A DNA stretch of 64,000 nt, from NCBI GenBank assembly GCA_024128875.1, contig JAMYFF010000003.1, positions 62,001-126,000 on the forward strand, read 5' to 3'. The DNA is from Salinilacustrithrix flava (GTDB lineage: Bacteria > Actinomycetota > Acidimicrobiia > Acidimicrobiales > Salinilacustritrichaceae). The notes under the pieces were generated by a model. It saw only the letters and a program-made list of their open reading frames with translations. It was not told where the DNA came from and searched no databases. Each line of letters starts with the position of its first letter. Within the stretch, counting starts at the first letter, position 1. The position numbers were made by a program, and so were the translations under genes. Shown here in pieces: positions 1-8,462 of this stretch.

Positions 1-755
1 ACCCGCATCATCGCGTCGAACGCCCGCTGGTGGTGGTCGGTCCAGGGCAGGCCCAGCTCGGCCCGGAACCGCTCGGGCAGGAAGCCGACCGCCTGCAGCT
101 GGGCGAGCGGTCCGAGCAACGTGGACCACGGCCGGCCGAGGAAGTCGGCCTTGGCGATGCCCTGCAGGTAGCTGCGGGTGAGGTCGTCCATCTCGATCTG
201 CTCGACCTTCTCGTCCCACCACGCAGCGAAGGCGGCTCGATCGGCGGGCCACTGCTCGGGGCGCACCTGCAGGGTGGTGCCGAGTCGGGCGCAGTAGCGG
301 TAGATGCGCTCGGCCTCCTCCTCGGTGCGCCGCACGCCCGCGACGCGCTCGATGTCCTGGGTGCCCTTGTAGAGGCAGGCGGCGACCCACAGCTGCAGGT
401 CGGTGTCGAAGGCGTTGTACCGGACCGGATCGCCGGGGCGGGAGCGCACCTGGCGGTGCTGGCCGTCGATCTCCTTTCGCATCGCCTCGCGCTCGTCGTC
501 GGTGCCGAGGAGCGCCACGGCCAGGTAGGCCAGCGTGGTGCGCGCCCGCTTGATCGGGTGCTCGTCCACCCGGCCGCTGTCCACCCGGCTCGAGGCCACG
601 CCGTGGCCGACGGGGAGCATCGACAGCTGCATGATGACGTTGGCGCCCGCGGCGGCGAGGCCGATGCCGGACAGGGACTCCTCGAGCAGCGCACGAGCCA
701 CGGGGTCGTGCTCGCCCATGGGCGTTGTCTGGGGTTCGATCACGGCGTGAGACAC
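1..755 (-). CDS. Oxygenase MpaB family protein (DUF2236), partial
   Basis: The reading frame is open to the left edge, so the C-terminus is missing; about 251 residues are visible. The protein resembles the ER-bound oxygenase/MpaB (DUF2236) family, alpha-helical haem-linked oxygenases such as latex-clearing protein relatives. Visible family-like features are the helical N-terminus with GVASSRVD, the block YNAFDTDLQLWVAACLYKG and a mid-region ending LPWTDHHQRAFD. I chose GTG at 755 (reads MSHAVIEPQ) because AGGA lies 7 nt upstream; GTG 743 and ATG 719 are in-frame alternatives. It is the last gene of a reverse-strand series after the SDR and AlgH genes. The substrate cannot be told from sequence. 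Confidence 0.72.
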   Translation of the reverse strand, partial: MSHAVIEPQTTPMGEHDPVARALLEESLSGIGLAAAGANVIMQLSMLPVGHGVASSRVDSGRVDEHPIKRARTTLAYLAVALLGTDDEREAMRKEIDGQHRQVRSRPGDPVRYNAFDTDLQLWVAACLYKGTQDIERVAGVRRTEEEAERIYRYCARLGTTLQVRPEQWPADRAAFAAWWDEKVEQIEMDDLTRSYLQGIAKADFLGRPWSTLLGPLAQLQAVGFLPERFRAELGLPWTDHHQRAFDAMMR

Positions 756-783
756 AGAAGCATCCTATGTCCCAGCCCGCTAG

Positions 784-1371
784 TCAGTTCCAGCGAGGGT
801 CCCGCGGGAAGTACGCCACCGACCGCAACGAGCCGGGCTGGCGGCGGAGGACGTCGCGCCACAGGCGCTCGGGGGTGTCGGTGAACACGTCGTCGTCCTC
901 GGCCTCGATGACGTACCAACCGCCGCTCTCGAGCTCGAGCTCGAGCTGGCCCCCCGACCAGCCGGCGTAGCCGGCGAACACCCGTAGCGCCGTGATGCCG
1001 CCGGGGGCGTCGGATGGATCGCCGTGCAGGTCGACCGCGCCGATCGTGGTGGTGATCGGCTTGAACAGCGCGGTCGGCTCGTGCTCGGGGGTGCCTTCGA
1101 ACAGGCTCTCCTGCGGTCCGGCGCTGCGGCACCGTGCCAGGCAGATCGCCCCCTCCGGGCTCACCGGCCCGCCGACGAACACCATGCCGACCCCATCGAC
1201 GTAGGGGGCCCACGACGGCACCGCCTCGTGCACCGGCACCTCGCCGGGCCGGTTGAGCACCAGCCCGAGCGCGCCGCCCTCGGAGTGCTCGATGAGGTAC
1301 ACGACCGTGCGGGCGAAGTTGGGGTCGTCCAACGTCGGTTCGGCGACGAGCAGATGTCCCCGCAGGCTCAT
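784..1371 (-). CDS. YqgE/AlgH family protein (UPF0301)
   Basis: This 195-residue protein has the UPF0301 pattern: an N-terminal GHLLVAEPTLDDPNFARTV followed by VGLVLNRP-like GALGLVLNRPGEV and later FVGGPVSPEG. The length fits the family (about 185-200). AlgH/YqgE proteins are cytoplasmic and of uncertain biochemical role; the name comes from alginate regulation in Pseudomonas, which need not apply here. It starts 10 bp after the stop of the upstream SDR gene on the same strand, so the two are probably cotranscribed. The family call is secure, the function is not known. Confidence 0.9.
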   Translation of the reverse strand: MSLRGHLLVAEPTLDDPNFARTVVYLIEHSEGGALGLVLNRPGEVPVHEAVPSWAPYVDGVGMVFVGGPVSPEGAICLARCRSAGPQESLFEGTPEHEPTALFKPITTTIGAVDLHGDPSDAPGGITALRVFAGYAGWSGGQLELELESGGWYVIEAEDDDVFTDTPERLWRDVLRRQPGSLRSVAYFPRDPRWN

Positions 1372-1381
1372 GCTCGTGCCG

Positions 1382-2287
1382 TCAGAGCCCCGCGGCCCGC
1401 TGCTCGTCGGTGCGGAAGTCGCCGGCCCGGATGTCGAGGCCGAACGCCCGCTCGAAGCGCTCGAAGTACTCGTCGTCGTTCGCCGCCGCGCCGAGCGCCA
1501 GCCACTCCTCGTCGCTCACGCCCTCCCGGCCGTCGCCCAGCTCGTCCCCGGCGTAGGCGCACACGTAGCGCAGGCGGGCGGAGTCGTCGTCGATCGCCTG
1601 CTGCACGACCTCGGCGACCTCCGACGGGCGGACGTTGGCCTCGATGCCGGCGGCGTAGAACGCGAACATGCGCCGGTAGGCGTCCGCGTAGGGGGACTCG
1701 GGATGGAGCTCCTGGTGCTTCGCCAGCAGCGCGGTGCGGGTGACACCGGGTTCGATCACCTTCACCCGGATGCCGAAGGGCGCCAGCTCCTGGGCCATGT
1801 TCTCGCTGAGGCACTCGAGCGCCCACTTGGACGAGGCGTACACCGCCTGGGCGATGGCGGCGAGGCGGCCGGCGACGGAGGAGACGTTGACGATCGTGCC
1901 GCTGCCCTGCGCTCGCATCCCGGGCAGCACGGCCTGGGTGCAACGGACGACGCCCCAGTAGTTGACGTCGAACACCTGCTTGCCCTCGGCGATGTCGATC
2001 TCCTCGACGGCCTTGTTGTACCCGAGGCCGGCGTTGTTCACGAGGACGTCGATGCGCCCTTCGGCGTCGAGCACGGATTGGATCGCCGTGCGCACCGACT
2101 CGTCGTCGGACACGTCGAGCTCGAGAGGCTGCACGGTGGCGCCGGCGGCGGTGGCCTCGTCCTGGAGCTTGCCGCCCTTGCCGAGGTCGCGCATCGCCCC
2201 GTGGACGGTGTGGCCGGCAGCGGCGAGGTGGACGGCGGTGGCCCGGCCGATGCCGGAGTTCGCACCTGTGACGACGATGACGGCCAT
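1382..2287 (-). CDS. Short-chain dehydrogenase/reductase
   Basis: A classical SDR of 301 residues. The N-terminal Rossmann motif TGANSGIGRA is at residues 7-16, the NNAG motif reads NNAGLGYN near residue 86, and the catalytic YASSK lies near residues 145-149 after VSSVAGR. These predict an NAD(P)-dependent oxidoreductase; the substrate is unknown. The C-terminal 50 residues are acidic and longer than in 250-residue SDRs. The ATG has no Shine-Dalgarno site but has CAGACT exactly 7 nt upstream, consistent with a leaderless transcript. AlgH follows 10 bp downstream. Confidence 0.9.
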   Translation of the reverse strand: MAVIVVTGANSGIGRATAVHLAAAGHTVHGAMRDLGKGGKLQDEATAAGATVQPLELDVSDDESVRTAIQSVLDAEGRIDVLVNNAGLGYNKAVEEIDIAEGKQVFDVNYWGVVRCTQAVLPGMRAQGSGTIVNVSSVAGRLAAIAQAVYASSKWALECLSENMAQELAPFGIRVKVIEPGVTRTALLAKHQELHPESPYADAYRRMFAFYAAGIEANVRPSEVAEVVQQAIDDDSARLRYVCAYAGDELGDGREGVSDEEWLALGAAANDDEYFERFERAFGLDIRAGDFRTDEQRAAGL

Positions 2288-2300
2288 GGCGCCGAGTCTG
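2288..2300 (-). promoter_or_regulatory. Candidate -10 element, leaderless SDR gene
   Basis: On the reverse strand CAGACT (2295-2300) lies 7 nt before the ATG at 2287. It is a close variant of the TANNNT hexamer seen before many genes in this window. Confidence 0.4.
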
Positions 2301-2352
2301 GCACCGGGCCTGCGGGTGCGCCGCCCGGACGGCGACGCACCCGCACATCGGC

Positions 2353-3993
2353 TCAGCGGGCCTTGCCAGGCCCCGCGATCTCGTAGATCGTCGTCGACCC
2401 GCTCACCTCGTTGCCGACGACCAGCAGCGGCTTGCCGTTCGGGCTGTCGGCGGCCGGGATGAAGGTGAGCCCCTCCGGGCCGAGATCACCGGCTTCGGGG
2501 GTCTCGGCGTCCTGGCCGAAGTCACGGTTGTTGACGTAGGTGACGAAGAAGGGATTCTTCGGCGAGGTGATGTCGTAGACCATCACGCCGCCGACCCGCT
2601 CGAGCCCGATGAACGCGTACGTCTTGCCGTACGCCCTGCCGATCTCGACACCCTCCGGCTCCGGACCCTTGTTGTCGCTCCGGCTCTCGAAGGACCCGTT
2701 CTCGTCGTTGTTCGAGTTGAAGTCCTCGGGCAGCAGCGCTGCCGTGATCTGCTCGAACTGGTCGCCGCTGTCGAACACCAGCTCCCCGGCCGAGTCCCAG
2801 ATGGAGAACGACCGCCCACCGAAGCTGTACAGGTCGTCGACAGGACCAGGCTCGCCGTAGTACGAGGTCGTCACAGTGAGTCGCCCGAGGTTCTCGTCAG
2901 CGTCGATGTCGTCGTCGAACCCGTCGAGCACGTAGCCGAAGTCGTCTTCGAGGTCCTTCACCCGGGATTCCTCGACGTAGCAGTCGTACTCGCGCGCGTC
3001 ACCCTCGTTGGCCGACACGATGTAGGTCTTGTTGCCGTGCTCGTAGGCGTCGATGGCATCGGGCTGGTACATGCCGTTGACCGGCCAGGTGGCGATGTTG
3101 ATGGTCGAGTCGCCCTTCGGATCGCGATCCGACGCGTCGAGGCCGTTGCCCGGCAGCGAGTGGTCCTTGAGACCGAGCGGAGCGATGTCGGTCACCGTGG
3201 CGGTCGCGAGGTCGACGATCGCGAGCGCGTTGTTCTCCTGCAGCGAGACCCAGGCCGTCGTCGAGTCCGCGTCGATCGCCACGTACTCCGGCTCGAGGTC
3301 CTCGGACACGCTGGCGCCCGGGCCGAAGATCCGGACGCCCGCGTCGCGCAGTGCATCGGCCTGACCGTCGAACGCATGGAAGTCCGCCGTCGCCACCGTG
3401 AGACCGTCGACGTCGATGATGCTGATCGAGCCTTCGGGGTCGATGTCACCGTCGCAGTAGCCGCTCGGTTCCCCCTCGTTGGCCACGACGATCCGAGCGC
3501 CGTCCGGCGTGAAGGTGAGCATGTCGGGCAGGGCTCCGACCTCGAGAGGGGTCCCGAAGGGCAGGAGGCTCACAGCGTCGAAGAGCTCCACGGAACCGGG
3601 CGCGTGCTTGTCCGGAGCCTGCACCGCGGCGGCGACGAGGCCATCACGAACGGCGACGCTGTTGATCTCCGCCCCGTCCTCGGCGAGCTCGGCGGTGATC
3701 GTGCCGACCGCCACCGGGGTCGCCGGGGCCGAGATGTCGAGCACGTCGATCCGGCCGGCCTGGGCGTTCACGACGAAGAGCCGCTCCGTCCCGGCGTCGT
3801 AGGCGACGATCTCCGCAGCGCTGGTGTCGAACTCGCTCTCGGGCCCGACGTAGGTGCCGATCGGCTCGAGGGTGATCCGCTCCGAGCCGGGCTTGGCGCC
3901 TGCGGGCAGTCCGGTGGCGACGAGCGTGATGCCGAGGGTGGCGGCGGCGAGGGCTGGCAGCCCGCGCCGCAGGCTTCGTGTGGGTGGGGTCAT
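2353..3993 (-). CDS. Secreted choice-of-anchor I family beta-propeller protein
   Basis: The protein has 546 residues from the ATG at 3993, chosen because a signal peptide follows directly (basic TRSLRRG, a hydrophobic stretch, then PAGA near residues 30-33). The rest looks like a seven-blade-type propeller of the choice-of-anchor I group: repeated strands such as FTPDGARIVVANEGEPSGY, EYVAIDADSTTAWVSLQENNALAIVDL and the C-terminal GPEGLTFIPAADSPNGKPLLVVGNE. Such proteins sit outside the cell, often beside alkaline-phosphatase-like domains, and their ligands are unknown. No LPXTG or transmembrane anchor is visible at the C-terminus, so it is probably released or bound by other means. A longer reading frame upstream to 4239 looks non-coding. 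Confidence 0.8.
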   Translation of the reverse strand: MTPPTRSLRRGLPALAAATLGITLVATGLPAGAKPGSERITLEPIGTYVGPESEFDTSAAEIVAYDAGTERLFVVNAQAGRIDVLDISAPATPVAVGTITAELAEDGAEINSVAVRDGLVAAAVQAPDKHAPGSVELFDAVSLLPFGTPLEVGALPDMLTFTPDGARIVVANEGEPSGYCDGDIDPEGSISIIDVDGLTVATADFHAFDGQADALRDAGVRIFGPGASVSEDLEPEYVAIDADSTTAWVSLQENNALAIVDLATATVTDIAPLGLKDHSLPGNGLDASDRDPKGDSTINIATWPVNGMYQPDAIDAYEHGNKTYIVSANEGDAREYDCYVEESRVKDLEDDFGYVLDGFDDDIDADENLGRLTVTTSYYGEPGPVDDLYSFGGRSFSIWDSAGELVFDSGDQFEQITAALLPEDFNSNNDENGSFESRSDNKGPEPEGVEIGRAYGKTYAFIGLERVGGVMVYDITSPKNPFFVTYVNNRDFGQDAETPEAGDLGPEGLTFIPAADSPNGKPLLVVGNEVSGSTTIYEIAGPGKAR

Positions 3994-4127
3994 GGGGCGG
4001 AACGTAGGAAGCGGTCCTGAACGGGTGGCGAGCAGGAGTTGGCGCTCAGGCAACGGTCCAGCGGACAACCGGCGAGCCGCGACCAGCGAGGGGACCGATC
4101 GACCGACCACGACCGAGGGTGGCCACC

Positions 4128-4140
4128 TAGCCTCCCGAGC
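4128..4140 (+). promoter_or_regulatory. Candidate -10 element for leaderless start at 4141
   Basis: TAGCCT (4128-4133) is followed by a 7-nt spacer and then GTG at 4141, with no Shine-Dalgarno sequence. This is the TANNNT-N7-start arrangement of leaderless actinobacterial genes. Confidence 0.5.
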
Positions 4141-4359
4141 GTGCTGGAGGACGGAACCTACGACGCCCTGGTGTTCGACGCCGACGAGGCCGAGGGCGGC
4201 GGCGTGGCGGTCGAGCTCACGATCCTGGCCGGTGAGCACAAGGGCGAGGTCGTGTCCGTGGTGTCCCGCGACTGGCAGGGCGACGCCCTCGACCTGCTCG
4301 GCATCCCGGCCACGCTGGTCGTCACCGGCGGGCGGCCCCAGGTGACCTTCGAAGCCTGA
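4141..4359 (+). CDS. Small hypothetical protein, 72 aa
   Basis: A short acidic protein that I do not recognise. It reads VLEDGTYDALVFDADEAEG at the start and VVTGGRPQVTFEA at the end, and the alternating hydrophobic pattern suggests a small beta-barrel. GTG 4141 is chosen because a TAGCCT hexamer sits 7 nt upstream; an in-frame extension back to 4039 is arginine-rich and looks non-coding. It converges with the HIT gene, whose stop is 13 bp away. Codon use, with G or C at nearly all third positions, supports it as a real gene. Confidence 0.6.
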   Translation: MLEDGTYDALVFDADEAEGGGVAVELTILAGEHKGEVVSVVSRDWQGDALDLLGIPATLVVTGGRPQVTFEA

Positions 4360-4371
4360 TCGAGATCCCGC

Positions 4372-4785
4372 TCAGGCGAGGTGGGCCCGGAGGCGGGCGG
4401 CGACGACGGCGGCGTGCTCGTCGGAGTCGTAGCCGGTGCGGGGCCAGAAGAAGCCCCGGAGGCCGTCACCCTTGGTCCGGGGCACGACGTGCACGTGCAG
4501 GTGCGGGACGCTCTGGCTGACGGTGTTGTTCAGGGCCACGAAGCTGCCCTGCGCGCCGAGCACCTCGACCATGGCCGCGGCGATGCGCTGGGCCCGCTCG
4601 AACAGCGGCCCGACCAGCGCCGCCGGCAGGTCGGGCAGGACCTCGACGTGGTCCCGGGGCACGAGCAGGACGTGGCCGGGGAAGAGCGGTCGAATGTCGA
4701 GGAAGCCAACGGCCACGTCGTCGTCCAGCACGACGTGCGCCGGCGCGTCGCCGGCGACGATGCGACAGAACGTGCACGCGGCCAT
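4372..4785 (-). CDS. HIT family protein (nucleotide hydrolase)
   Basis: This 137-residue protein carries the histidine-triad signature HLHVHVV with H95, H97 and H99, which in the family forms the nucleotide-hydrolase site acting on AMP derivatives or dinucleoside polyphosphates. C4 and C7 form a CxxC that in many HIT proteins binds zinc with downstream histidines. Further family blocks are FLDIRPLFPGHVLLVPRDH and SFVALNNTVSQSVPH. The start at 4785 gives the standard MAACTFC N-terminus. It is divergent from the DUF72 gene with 39 bp between starts. Confidence 0.93.
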   Translation of the reverse strand: MAACTFCRIVAGDAPAHVVLDDDVAVGFLDIRPLFPGHVLLVPRDHVEVLPDLPAALVGPLFERAQRIAAAMVEVLGAQGSFVALNNTVSQSVPHLHVHVVPRTKGDGLRGFFWPRTGYDSDEHAAVVAARLRAHLA

Positions 4786-4824
4786 GGCGGCATCCTGCCC
4801 GCTGGCGACGGGTACGGGGAGCAC

Positions 4825-5577
4825 GTGGCGCAGGCACGCATCGGCTGCTCGGGGTGGTCCTACAAGGACTGGCGCGGGCCGGTGTACCCCGAGAAGGCCC
4901 CGGCCCGGACCTGGTTCGCCCACTACGCCGAACGCTTCGACACGGTCGAGCTGAACAACACCTTCTACCGCCTGCCCACGCCGGAGAAGGTCGACGGCTG
5001 GCGGGAGCAGGCTCCGCCGGGGTTCACCTACGCGGCCAAGGTCGGCCAGTTCTGCACGCACCGCAAGAAGCTGAAGGACCCCGAGATCTGGCTGCCGCGC
5101 CACCTCGACCGCATCCGTCGCCTCGGCGACCACCTCGGCCCCAACCTCTTCCAGCTGCCACCGAGCTGGCACCGCGACGTGGCGCGCCTCGAGGCGGTCC
5201 TCGAGCGCCTCCCCGGCGACATCCGCTGGGCCGTCGAGCTGCGCGACCCGAGCTGGGTGCACGACGACACCTTCGACGCCCTCGCCCGCCACGGCGCGGC
5301 CCTGTGCCTGCACGACCTGATCGCCGACCACCCGCAGGTGCTCACGACGGACTGGACCTACGTCCGCTACCACGGGCCCGACGCGCTGAACCGGCCCTAC
5401 GACGGCCGCTACGGGACCGAACGGATGGCACGGGACGCCGAGCGGTTCGCGGCCTGGCTCGACGACGGCATCGACGTCTACGCGTACTTCAACAACGACT
5501 GGTACGGGCACGCCGTGGTCGACGCGCTCGACCTGCGATCGCACCTCGAGGGGACCGGCGCGATGAACGGCGTGTGA
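4825..5577 (+). CDS. DUF72 domain-containing protein
   Basis: A 250-residue protein of the DUF72 (YecE-like) TIM-barrel family. Diagnostic blocks are IGCSGWSYKDWRGPVYPE at the N-terminus, HYAERFDTVELNNTFYRLP, FTYAAKVGQFCTHRKKL and the C-terminal YAYFNNDWYGHAVVDA. The molecular function of the family is unknown, though it is often near nucleic-acid repair genes. GTG 4825 is preferred because GGGGAG is a few bases upstream and the resulting N-terminus matches the family; the reading frame upstream of it overlaps the HIT gene on the other strand and is not real. Confidence 0.93.
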   Translation: MAQARIGCSGWSYKDWRGPVYPEKAPARTWFAHYAERFDTVELNNTFYRLPTPEKVDGWREQAPPGFTYAAKVGQFCTHRKKLKDPEIWLPRHLDRIRRLGDHLGPNLFQLPPSWHRDVARLEAVLERLPGDIRWAVELRDPSWVHDDTFDALARHGAALCLHDLIADHPQVLTTDWTYVRYHGPDALNRPYDGRYGTERMARDAERFAAWLDDGIDVYAYFNNDWYGHAVVDALDLRSHLEGTGAMNGV

Positions 5578-5704
5578 ACGACGCCACACCATCCGCGCCT
5601 GGGCTCGCGCGCAGGACCATGATCGACAGCAGTGTTCGTCCGTTCCTTGGCACGACGACCCGGCCGATCCTCGGCCCCGGCGATCAGCCGTGCCCTGCGC
5701 CCTC

Positions 5705-5710
5705 AGGAGG
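5705..5710 (+). promoter_or_regulatory. Strong Shine-Dalgarno AGGAGG for the PhoH gene
   Basis: AGGAGG sits 4 nt before the ATG at 5715 and decides this start over several upstream in-frame codons. It shows that canonical ribosome binding sites are used in this genome beside the leaderless starts. Confidence 0.7.
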
Positions 5711-5714
5711 CAGC

Positions 5715-7121
5715 ATGACCCCGGACCCCGCACTCGTCATCGACGCGCCCGAGGAGCCGATGCTCCCCGACCTCGACGAGACCACCCGCACCCAGGTCGT
5801 GCTCGACACGTCGGCCCTCGTCGCCGACCCGGAGGGGGTGCTGCTCGGCTACCCGGGCTGCGACCTCGTCGTGCCGCTGACGGTCATCGAGGAGCTCGAC
5901 GGCCTGAAGAAGCGCCTCGACTCGGTGGGCATGTCGGCGCGCGACGTGCTGCGCCGCATCGAGCGGATCCGCGTGGACGGCGGCGGCGACCTCGAGACGC
6001 CCCAGCCGCTGCCCGGCGGCGCCACGCTGCGCGTGGCACTCAACGGCGTGCAGGTGGGCCTGCTGCGCGAGCACGGCCTCGACCCGGACAAGCCCGACAA
6101 CCGCATCATCGGCACCGCCCTCGGACAGCACTACGACGCGGGACGATCGGTCCGCCTCGTCTCCAACGACACCGGCATGCGGGTGAAGGCGGCCACGTTC
6201 GGCCTCGACTCCTGCGAGCACAACCCCCTGGACGACCTCCGCCAGGGCGACGGCGAGAACGGGTGGCGCGAGCTCCAGGTGGAACCGGCGGTGGTGGACT
6301 CGATCTACGCCGGCGACCTCGACGGCCCCGGCACCGAGGACGTCGTCGCCGCGCTGCGGGTCAACGAGTTCGGCGTGCTCCACGCCGGCAGCCAGTCGGC
6401 GCTGGTCCGCCGCCACGCCCACGGCCTCGAGCTGGTGGCCAACGACCACCACGCCTGGGACCTGCGCCCCCGCAACAAGGAGCAGCGCTTCGCCCTCGAC
6501 CTGCTGCTCGACGACGACGTCAAGGTCGTCGCCCTCGACGGCCCGGCCGGCACGGGCAAGACCCTCACGGCCGTGGCCGCCGCCCTGCAGCAGGTGGTGG
6601 AGGAGCGTCGCTACTCCCGGATCTGCGTGTACCGACCGGTCGTCCCGGTCGGCAAGGCCGACGTCGGCTACCTGCCGGGCACGCTCGACGAGAAGCTCGA
6701 CCCGTGGATGGCGGCCATCACCGACGCGGTCTACGCCCTCACCGGCCCGGACCACACCGGCCGCCGCCAGCGCGAGGACGCCGCCGAGGTGCTCGACGAG
6801 ATCCGGGCCCGGGGCCAGCTCACCATGGAGTCGGTCACCCACCTCCGGGGCCGCACCCTGCACTCGAGCTTCGTGATCATCGACGAGTCCATGAACCTGT
6901 CGCCCCAGGTCGGCAAGACGATCCTCACCCGCATCGCGGCCGACTCCAAGGTGGTCTTCACCGGCGACACCAGCCAGATCGACGCCGCCTTCCTGTCCGA
7001 GCAGACCAACGCGCTCACCGCGCTGGTCACCGCGTTCGCCGGCCAGGACTGCTTCGGCCACGTCCGGCTCCTCCGGGGCGAGCGCTCCCCCCTGGCCGAG
7101 CTGGCCGCCAGACTGCTCTAG
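5715..7121 (+). CDS. PhoH family ATPase with N-terminal PIN domain
   Basis: This 468-residue protein is a PIN-PhoH fusion (PhoH2-like). The N-terminal half begins VVLDTSALVADPEGVL with the PIN acidic residues and continues VPLTVIEELDGLKKRLD. The C-terminal half is the PhoH ATPase: Walker A GPAGTGKT near residues 276-283, IDESMNLSPQ Walker B near 390, and VVFTGDTSQID after it. Characterised PhoH2 proteins from mycobacteria are ATP-dependent RNA helicases with RNase activity, so an RNA-processing role is likely here. AGGAGG lies 4 nt before the start. WhiB follows 165 bp downstream on the same strand. Confidence 0.95.
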   Translation: MTPDPALVIDAPEEPMLPDLDETTRTQVVLDTSALVADPEGVLLGYPGCDLVVPLTVIEELDGLKKRLDSVGMSARDVLRRIERIRVDGGGDLETPQPLPGGATLRVALNGVQVGLLREHGLDPDKPDNRIIGTALGQHYDAGRSVRLVSNDTGMRVKAATFGLDSCEHNPLDDLRQGDGENGWRELQVEPAVVDSIYAGDLDGPGTEDVVAALRVNEFGVLHAGSQSALVRRHAHGLELVANDHHAWDLRPRNKEQRFALDLLLDDDVKVVALDGPAGTGKTLTAVAAALQQVVEERRYSRICVYRPVVPVGKADVGYLPGTLDEKLDPWMAAITDAVYALTGPDHTGRRQREDAAEVLDEIRARGQLTMESVTHLRGRTLHSSFVIIDESMNLSPQVGKTILTRIAADSKVVFTGDTSQIDAAFLSEQTNALTALVTAFAGQDCFGHVRLLRGERSPLAELAARLL

Positions 7122-7186
7122 GCAAATGCCGCATCTGCCGCATTCTCCTCACCCTCTGTACCAGCGGAAACACCGGCAGTAGTTTG

Positions 7187-7236
7187 GTGGTCGTTCGACC
7201 ACGCGCAGTACAGCCCACTGCCGTGGTCGAACGACC
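7187..7236 (+). repeat. Two palindromes forming a 15-bp inverted repeat upstream of whiB
   Basis: GGTCGTTCGACCACG (7189-7203) is repeated exactly in inverted orientation at 7222-7236, with an 18-nt spacer. Each half is itself a palindrome around TT or AA: GTGGTCG-TT-CGACCAC (7187-7202) and GGTCG-AA-CGACC (7225-7236). A TAGTTT hexamer at 7180-7185 may be a -10 element. The arrangement fits a double operator or a hairpin in the 5' leader of the whiB mRNA. It is not the LexA box, because the TCGAAC and GTTCGA halves are in the wrong order and spacing. Confidence 0.6.
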
Positions 7237-7285
7237 GAGAGGGACCAGCCGGCCATCGGCCGGCGAGAGCATGGGGAGAAGGGCT

Positions 7286-7585
7286 GTGGACGACGTCGTC
7301 GCACTGGGGAGCTGGGCCGGGCAGGACTGGATGGCCAAGGCCGCCTGCGCGGGCAAGACCCGCCTGTTCTTCGCGCCGCTGGCAGAACGACCGCAGGCCC
7401 GGGCCCGCCGGGAGGCCAAGGCGGCAGACCTCTGCCGGGCGTGCCCGTCCCGCACCGCGTGCCGGGACTTCGCCCGGGAGCGCCGCGAGTTCGGGTACTG
7501 GGGCGGCGAGAACGAAGAGGAGCGCACCCGCGCCGGCTTCCCCGTCCCCAACCCCGTCGGCGCCCGGCGCCGCGCCGCCAGCTAG
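7286..7585 (+). CDS. WhiB family iron-sulfur transcriptional regulator
   Basis: A 99-residue WhiB protein. The four cluster ligands are C21, C50, C53 and C59 in the standard C-Xn-CxxC-x5-C pattern, followed by the GYWGG turn at 70-74 and a basic C-terminal tail ending PVGARRRAAS that would bind DNA. WhiB proteins hold a [4Fe-4S] cluster, bind the primary sigma factor and act in stress or developmental control. GTG 7286 is chosen because GGGGAG lies 7 nt upstream; ATG 7271 would add five residues and has a weaker site. The 15-bp inverted repeat upstream suggests regulated expression. Confidence 0.93.
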   Translation: MDDVVALGSWAGQDWMAKAACAGKTRLFFAPLAERPQARARREAKAADLCRACPSRTACRDFARERREFGYWGGENEEERTRAGFPVPNPVGARRRAAS

Positions 7586-7643
7586 GTATCCGGGCCCGGG
7601 CGATCCGACCGGTTCCCGCCGGAGGTCCGTAGCATCCCCTCCG

Positions 7644-8375
7644 TTGCCCGACACCTCCGACTCCCCCGGCCCTGACCCCGCCGACGAGCGGCCGCGGATC
7701 CCCACCCCGGAGGAGGCGGCCACCTACCGGCCCGCGCACGACCTGTTCGTGGCGCTGCTCGACGTCGTCTCCGAGGCCGCGCTCGGACGTCCCCTCCGTC
7801 CCGAGCTGAAGATCTCACCGACCGGGCTGCTCCGGGGCGAGATCGACCTCGTCAAGCTCGAGCTGCCCGCCTACGCCGTGGCCGGACTCGTCATCGATCG
7901 CTTCATCGTGCGCGCCGAGCACGTCCGGGTCCAGCCGGGTCTGCCCCCGGTGCTGGTGGCCGAGCCGGTCGGCTTCACCTCGGTGGTCTCCCAGGAGAAC
8001 GTGGACCGCTGGACCCGGGACCTGCACCTCCCGTTCCGGCTGAAGCTGACCGAGGATGGGGTGGTCACGACCACCGGCTTCGGAGGCGTCCGCATGGGCG
8101 AGGTGGTCACGATGCCCGCCGTCGTCGGCGGGTTCGTGCAGCTGCGGCCGACGAAGGCCTCCCTGCTCGGCGTGCCCACGACCCTGGTCCGCTTCCTCCG
8201 GGGCTACCTGCCCCTCCCCCCGCTGCCCCGCAGCGCCCGCCTCGACGAGGTCGAGGCCAGCGACGGCGAGCTCGCGCTGTCCTTCGTCATCGACCGCTTC
8301 GAGCAGCCGCTCACGCCCGACGTGTCCGAGCGGATCCGCCAGCTCCTCCAGCTGCCCCTCCCCGGCCTCCGCTGA
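7644..8375 (+). CDS. DUF2993 (LmeA-type) lipid-binding domain protein
   Basis: A 243-residue protein of the DUF2993 family. The core reads ISPTGLLRGEIDLVKLELP, a hydrophobic VIDRFIVRAEHVRVQPGLPP block, and later FTSVVSQENVDRW and ALSFVIDRF. Mycobacterial LmeA, a member, binds phosphoinositides and helps mannan elongation in the cell envelope. No signal peptide is evident with the TTG start at 7644, so a periplasmic location is not shown here. TAGCAT sits 8 nt upstream of the TTG, consistent with a leaderless transcript. The start is the least certain part. Confidence 0.78.
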   Translation: MPDTSDSPGPDPADERPRIPTPEEAATYRPAHDLFVALLDVVSEAALGRPLRPELKISPTGLLRGEIDLVKLELPAYAVAGLVIDRFIVRAEHVRVQPGLPPVLVAEPVGFTSVVSQENVDRWTRDLHLPFRLKLTEDGVVTTTGFGGVRMGEVVTMPAVVGGFVQLRPTKASLLGVPTTLVRFLRGYLPLPPLPRSARLDEVEASDGELALSFVIDRFEQPLTPDVSERIRQLLQLPLPGLR

Positions 8376-8462
8376 GGTCGCTCGCGGTCACGGCGAGCGG
8401 GGATCCACCGGTGGGGCGCGGCGCGTCCCTACCATCGGCCCAGCAGAACCGGGGGGTAGCGG

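Noticed and set aside
3994..4239. N-terminal extension of the choice-of-anchor I protein
   Set aside because: A clear signal peptide begins at the ATG 3993; the upstream part is arginine- and serine-rich and overlaps the neighbouring small gene.
4372..5733. Very long reading frame on the reverse strand across the HIT and DUF72 genes
   Set aside because: Only 4372-4785 has HIT motifs; the upstream part mirrors the DUF72 gene in a GC-rich genome and has no recognisable sequence.
7189..7236. LexA (SOS) box upstream of whiB
   Set aside because: The half sites GTTCGA and TCGAAC occur, but in the reverse order and not with the 4-nt spacing of the actinobacterial SOS box.
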